Shown here in pieces: positions 35,096 to 39,259 of a DNA stretch of 39,259 bases. The position numbers and the translations under genes were made by a program. The notes beneath the pieces are model-generated. The model was not told where the DNA came from. It saw nothing but the letters and a program-made list of their open reading frames with translations, and ran no database searches. The stretch is from positions 1-39,259 of the IMG/VR virus record IMGVR_UViG_3300032893_000154, one strand, 5' to 3'. Origin of the DNA: a virus. Every line of letters begins with the position of its first letter. Position 1 is the stretch's first letter.

Positions 35096-37177
35096 ATGAC
35101 ATTTAATCCAGATAATAATCTTTATGGCTTTCCAACACCTTTGACGAGAGTTTTCCCACCTCCCGTTTTATCGCAGAGAGCCCCTCTTACCACAGACTAC
35201 AAATATCCGATCGGTCAAGTATGGATCGATGAGTTGGGCGAAGATGCCTATATACTCGTCAATGTGACCGGCAATTCAGCAACTTGGAACGAAGCAGCAG
35301 CCGTATCTGGCCCGCTAAACACTTTGACTGGGGACAGTGGAGGAGCGGTTTCTCCTTCAGGCGGAGACATAGAACTGCTTGGCACAGCAGATCAAATTAC
35401 AACTACTGGATCTGGAGCTGGACACTCAATCACTTTTAGCGTTCCTTCCACATTCATTGCTCCTGGATCGATCGCATCGACCACGACCATTGAAGCGGGC
35501 ACAGATTTAACGGTAGATGGAAACAGCACGCTGACGGGCACTCTTGGTGTCACAGGCGCATCAACCCTTGCAGCCTTAACCCAAGTCGGGACAGCCCAAA
35601 TAAACGCCTCAGGGGCTGCTACAACAACAATCGGATCTCTTACATCCGGAGCTACCAATCTTAAGTCTGGCGGAACTTTAACAATTGACGTTGCAGCTAC
35701 ACATAATTTGACAATTGGCGGAACTCAAACGAGTGGAACTGTAAATATTGGCGGAACTGGCGCAGCAGTCGGTACTGTAACTCTTTTCGGAGGAACCGGT
35801 GCACAAGAAATTGACCTGGGCGCTTCGACGGGTGGCAAAACGGCTCACCTCTTTGATGGGGCTGGAGCGAATACTGTCACTCTGGGCTCGGCAACAAGCA
35901 CATCAGCTACCACAATTAACTCTGGCTCAGGAGTCTTGAATCTGACTTCAGCGAGCGGAAACATTGGCATCACGACTGTCAACGGAACCGTCACTGTATC
36001 ATCTGGAACTGGAGAAATTGACATTTCAGCTGATGCAGCAGCAACGACGGTCAAAATCGCCACGGGAGCAGGGGCCAAAACCCTTACACTCGGATCGACA
36101 AACTCTACATCCACAACGACAATCCAATCTGGAAGTGGTGGCTTTTCCTTTGCAACGACAGGCGCGATCACCATCAATTCTGGCACTGGAACGATTGGAA
36201 TTAGCACGGACGCATCGGCAACCACGGTCAACGTGGCGACTGGCGCAGCTGCGAAAACAGCGACGTTCGGTTCTACAAACTCAACATCAGCTACGACCAT
36301 CCAATCTGGATCTGGAGCTCTTAATGTCACCTCGACAAATGGCGCTCTCACTATCGACTCTGGAACGGGCAATTTAGGCATTTCTACAGATGCAGCAGCC
36401 ACTACATTGAGCATTGGTACGGGAGGCGCTGCTAAAGCCGTCACAGTAGGTTCGACTAACAGTACTTCAGCAACTACCGTTCAAGGTGGTAGCGGTGGAG
36501 TCACGATCACCGGAACGAACGGTATCATCACTGCTAACTCTGGTACTGGAACGGTCAGCATTTCTACGGACGCAGCAGCGACAACGATCAACATCGGTAC
36601 TGGTGCTGGAGCAAAAGCCCTGACTCTCGGTTCGACCAACAGTACTTCTGCAACCACTTTGCAATCTGGTTCTGGAGCCCTGACTCTTGCGACTACTGGA
36701 ACGATTGGCATCAACTCGGCGACGGGAACGATTTCGATGTCTACAGACGCATCAGCCACGACAATTAATATCGGTACTGGAGCTGCGGCGAAAACGCTTA
36801 CTTTGGGATCTACTAATAGTACATCTACAACTGTAATTAATGCTGGATCTGGCGACGTAAAAGTCACTAACGCCAACCTTCGAATTGCAACTACTGGAAA
36901 AGGGCTGCAAATCAAAGCGGGGGCAGCTACTGACTTTGCGGGTACTGGAACGCTTTCTTCGGGAACGGTCACCATCAATAATACCAACATTGCGACCGGT
37001 GACTACATATTCCTTACAAGAATTGCATCGAACGGATCGACCACTTTTGGGGTTCTTTCTTACACAATCAGCAACGGTGCAAGTTTCACTGTAACCAGCT
37101 TGATTCTTGGTACGCCTGGAAGTACGCAAACCAACGATAATTCCACATTTGCCTACTTCATTGTAAGACCTCTCTAA
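35096..37177 (+). CDS. Long repetitive tail fibre protein
   Basis: This 693-residue protein starts after AAGGAG. The N-terminal ~70 residues carry W-I-D-x5-AYILVN and are likely the virion attachment end, shared with the fibre at 800. A GPLNTLTGDSGGAVSPSGG link is next. Residues ~180-590 are Thr/Ser/Gly-rich, including five 59-60-residue repeats (36023-36850) with TDA(A/S)ATT and GSTNSTS(A/T)TT signatures, a beta-helix or beta-solenoid type shaft. The end differs (GDYIFLTRIASNGSTTFGVL) and may be the tip. It starts the fibre operon. Confidence 0.85.
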   Translation: MTFNPDNNLYGFPTPLTRVFPPPVLSQRAPLTTDYKYPIGQVWIDELGEDAYILVNVTGNSATWNEAAAVSGPLNTLTGDSGGAVSPSGGDIELLGTADQITTTGSGAGHSITFSVPSTFIAPGSIASTTTIEAGTDLTVDGNSTLTGTLGVTGASTLAALTQVGTAQINASGAATTTIGSLTSGATNLKSGGTLTIDVAATHNLTIGGTQTSGTVNIGGTGAAVGTVTLFGGTGAQEIDLGASTGGKTAHLFDGAGANTVTLGSATSTSATTINSGSGVLNLTSASGNIGITTVNGTVTVSSGTGEIDISADAAATTVKIATGAGAKTLTLGSTNSTSTTTIQSGSGGFSFATTGAITINSGTGTIGISTDASATTVNVATGAAAKTATFGSTNSTSATTIQSGSGALNVTSTNGALTIDSGTGNLGISTDAAATTLSIGTGGAAKAVTVGSTNSTSATTVQGGSGGVTITGTNGIITANSGTGTVSISTDAAATTINIGTGAGAKALTLGSTNSTSATTLQSGSGALTLATTGTIGINSATGTISMSTDASATTINIGTGAAAKTLTLGSTNSTSTTVINAGSGDVKVTNANLRIATTGKGLQIKAGAATDFAGTGTLSSGTVTINNTNIATGDYIFLTRIASNGSTTFGVLSYTISNGASFTVTSLILGTPGSTQTNDNSTFAYFIVRPL
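36023..36850 (+). repeat. Five 177-180-bp coding repeats in the fibre
   Basis: Units begin at 36023, 36200, 36380, 36560 and 36737, each starting with codons for (I/M)S(T/A)DA(A/S)ATT and 59-60 codons long. Copies vary in sequence but keep frame. Recombination between units could lengthen or shorten the fibre shaft. Confidence 0.85.
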
Positions 37178-37187
37178 AGGAGAAAAC

Positions 37188-37505
37188 ATGTCAACACCAG
37201 TCTACAACCAAACCCCCACGGTCCAAAACAGACCGATGGGGCGTTTAGATGCGCAAGGAAGAGTAATACCCTCTTCCTTCGACAATATGGCGTTTCAAGG
37301 GGAATATTCGGGCACCAATTTGATCTACCGAGGATTTGCAAGACCAGGCGCGGATACAAGCGCTGCGGTCTGGCAACTCGCTAAGATGACTTACGACGGT
37401 TCCAATAATCTTTTGACGATCACTTGGCCGCAAGATCCAAGCGGTCATGCCAGCAATGATTATGAATTCACTTGGACGGGTAGAGCCGGGTATACGTACT
37501 CTTAA
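37188..37505 (+). CDS. Small fibre-operon protein
   Basis: This 105-residue protein starts after AAAGGAG. It reads as a compact beta domain (VQNRPMGRLDAQGRVIPSSF, VWQLAKMTYDGSNNLLTITW, YEFTWTGRAGYTYS). Small proteins of this kind recur between fibre genes in uncultured phages, but I do not know the role. It may be a fibre linker or cap. Confidence 0.65.
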   Translation: MSTPVYNQTPTVQNRPMGRLDAQGRVIPSSFDNMAFQGEYSGTNLIYRGFARPGADTSAAVWQLAKMTYDGSNNLLTITWPQDPSGHASNDYEFTWTGRAGYTYS

Positions 37506-37514
37506 AGGGGTCTA

Positions 37515-38888
37515 ATGCGTTTTGTAATTAACCCTTTCACGGAACTGCTAGACGTTGCTTCCTTAACGGGTAGCGGATCGCCGCCAATTGAATCCATTAC
37601 TGGAAACAGTGGTGGCGCCGTTGGTCCAAATCCGGCCACTTTTAATATCAATCTTTTAGGCGACAATACTACTGGACTCAATGTAGTCGGAAATCTCGGT
37701 ACTTACACCCTTACCATTTTTGGTCTTGCATCTTCAACCACTCAAGTAGGGACAACAAGATATGCGACGAATGCTGAAGCTGCTGCGCAAACTTTGGGAA
37801 CTGTTGCCCTTACTCCCAGTAATATTACTTCTCTTTTTAGCACTAATCCTGTTCCTACTTCTCAAGGGGGCACCGGGCGCTCTAATCCAGCAGCTCATCA
37901 ACTCATGGTTACCAACGGATCTTCCCCCTTCACCTTATTGGGAGTGGCCTCTAATGGACAAATCCCCATTGGGTCCATCGGATCTGATCCGGTTTTAGCA
38001 AATATCACTTCGACTGGTGGTACACTTACCATTACAAATGGCCCTGGAACGATCAATATTGAAGCTTCTTCAACGGGTGACGTTCAAACCTTGACTGGAA
38101 ATACTGGTGGAGCGATATCGCCAACGGGTGGCAACATCAATACTGTTGGTACGGGAAGCATAACAATTGCTGGATCTGGTAGCACACTTACAACGCAACT
38201 TACTGGCCTTACAAATCATGCGGTGCAAGTAGGAGCTGGAACAGCGACATTGACTCAGATCGCAGCTACAGCCAACACGGGAGCCGTTCTCCAAAACAAT
38301 TCAGGAGGAGATCCCTCTTATTCGACGGCGACCTATCCATCGACTACGACTATCAATCAGATCTTATATTCTAGCGCAGCTAATACAGTTGGTGGACTAA
38401 CAACCGCAAATAATGGAGTGCTAACGACAGGTACTTCAGGAACTCCGGCTATTACGGCTTTGGCATCTGACGGACAACTAATCATAGGCTCTAGTGCAGG
38501 CGCTCCCGCCGCAGCCACTTTAACTGCTGGAACAGGCATCGCAATAACCAATGATCACAATACCATTACGATTGCTACTACAGGCACCACTTTTTTAAAC
38601 GTAACGCCTCTTACTCATGCTTCGTCTCCATATACTGTTTTGTCTACCGATGATTTCTTAGCCATAACAGGGTCTGTCGGCGCATTCACAGTCAAATTAC
38701 CAAACGCCCCTACAACTGGAAGGGTCATAGTTATAAAAGACACTAATGGAGTTGCAGCGACAGATAATATAGCAGTAACGACAGTCGGTGGGACAGTTAC
38801 GATAGATGGACAAACTACTTATACAATGGCCACGAATTATCAAAGCGTAAGTGTGATTTTCGATGGGTCCAATTATGAGGTATTCTAA
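37515..38888 (+). CDS. Tail fibre / adhesin protein
   Basis: This 457-residue protein starts after AAAGGGG. The N-terminal ~40 residues end in an ITGNSGGAVGPN block like the LTGDSGGAVSPSGG link of the fibre at 35096; a second LTGNTGGAISPTGG block lies near residue 195. Thr/Ser/Gly-rich strands form the shaft. The C-terminal ~95 residues (HASSPYTVLSTDDFLAITGS, TVKLPNAP, VIVIKDTNG) are a distinct domain seen at the tips of fibres from uncultured phages. It overlaps the next fibre gene by TAATG. Confidence 0.82.
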   Translation: MRFVINPFTELLDVASLTGSGSPPIESITGNSGGAVGPNPATFNINLLGDNTTGLNVVGNLGTYTLTIFGLASSTTQVGTTRYATNAEAAAQTLGTVALTPSNITSLFSTNPVPTSQGGTGRSNPAAHQLMVTNGSSPFTLLGVASNGQIPIGSIGSDPVLANITSTGGTLTITNGPGTINIEASSTGDVQTLTGNTGGAISPTGGNINTVGTGSITIAGSGSTLTTQLTGLTNHAVQVGAGTATLTQIAATANTGAVLQNNSGGDPSYSTATYPSTTTINQILYSSAANTVGGLTTANNGVLTTGTSGTPAITALASDGQLIIGSSAGAPAAATLTAGTGIAITNDHNTITIATTGTTFLNVTPLTHASSPYTVLSTDDFLAITGSVGAFTVKLPNAPTTGRVIVIKDTNGVAATDNIAVTTVGGTVTIDGQTTYTMATNYQSVSVIFDGSNYEVF

Positions 38889-39259
38889 TGGCATATAATG
38901 GACCTTTACCACAAGTAGTCAATGCAGGTGGGAGCGGAGCTGCAACATTAACTGGTCTTTTGACTGGCAACGGAACATCCGCATTTACTGGAACACCGAT
39001 TACCCAATACAACGTGATAACGGGAGGCGCATCAAATGTGCCTAATTCCGTAGCTCCAGGTAATTCTGGAATTCCTTTAATTTCTCAAGGAGCTGCTGCT
39101 CAGCCGATTTTCGGTACGGCAACTGTACCGGGGGGCGGAAGCGGATCTGTTTCATTTAATATTAATGGCCCTGTCATTTCAAATACGACCACAACAGGTG
39201 CTTTATCATCCGTCACTTTGACAAATCAGCAACTATTAGTTGGTAATACGAGCGCAGCG
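38888..39259 (+). CDS. Glycine-rich tail fibre, N-terminal part (continues at 2)
   Basis: The gene starts at ATG 38888 in TAATG and runs off the right end with no stop (124 codons). The last 127 bases repeat the first 127, so the frame continues at 2-790, giving 344 residues. The N-terminus (MAYNGPLPQVVNAGGSGAAT) is short and polar without the AYILV attachment block of the other fibres, so it may attach through another fibre. Confidence 0.88.
   Translation, partial: MAYNGPLPQVVNAGGSGAATLTGLLTGNGTSAFTGTPITQYNVITGGASNVPNSVAPGNSGIPLISQGAAAQPIFGTATVPGGGSGSVSFNINGPVISNTTTTGALSSVTLTNQQLLVGNTSAA
39133..39259. repeat. Right copy of 127-bp terminal direct repeat
   Basis: Identical to positions 1-127. 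See the left copy for its interpretation. Confidence 0.9.

Overview
The window is a tailed double-stranded DNA phage genome of bacterial type. It carries P22-like portal and adaptor genes, an N4-gp56-family major capsid protein, TerS/TerL, several fibre genes and dense Shine-Dalgarno-preceded gene overlaps (ATGA, TAATG). Positions 1-127 are repeated exactly at 39133-39259. A 127-base overlap is what a circular contig from a k=127 assembler looks like, so the real molecule is probably about 39,132 bp, circularised or circularly permuted. The cut falls inside a glycine-rich fibre gene that runs from 38888 through the junction to 790 (344 residues once joined). No tape-measure gene is seen and P22-type tail parts are present, so a short-tailed (podovirus-like) virion is the best guess. 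The host cannot be named from the sequence.

Layout. 1-2418: two glycine-rich receptor-binding fibre paralogues and a small downstream gene. 2415-2765: a lone minus-strand secreted protein. 2806-5469: small genes, a replication-initiator-like gene (minus) and a 381-bp control region with a 14-bp inverted repeat. 5466-7985: a minus-strand recombination operon (PD-(D/E)XK exonuclease, coiled-coil protein, ssDNA-binding protein and small genes). 8001-8046: overlapping divergent promoters. 8057-11008: an early plus-strand cluster (XRE regulator, excisionase-like HTH protein, RusA resolvase, many tiny genes). 11010-14735: TerS, a beta-class DNA methyltransferase with an HNH endonuclease encoded in another frame inside it, and TerL. 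14769-19620: about twenty tiny genes including a GroES-like co-chaperonin, a ribbon-helix-helix protein, small membrane proteins and tRNA-Ile. 19683-34186: the virion module (portal, scaffold, capsid, FCCH-like proteins, adaptor, tail proteins, GNAT, three probable ejection proteins). 34183-34948: a minus-strand chain of six tiny membrane-protein genes. 35096-39259: fibre genes leading back into the start.

How it works together, by inference. An XRE/HTH switch sits between the leftward recombination operon and the rightward early genes. Exonuclease, SSB and RusA process replicating DNA, and the initiator gene faces a possible origin. TerS/TerL package DNA through the portal. A modular set of repetitive and glycine-rich fibres provides adsorption. 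No integrase, DNA polymerase, helicase or recognisable endolysin was found, so replication leans on the host and lysis probably relies on unrecognised small membrane proteins.

The most unusual features are the HNH gene overprinted inside the methyltransferase, the minus-strand operon of 22-78 residue membrane proteins, the phage GroES homologue, and a set of tiny Cys-pair proteins.
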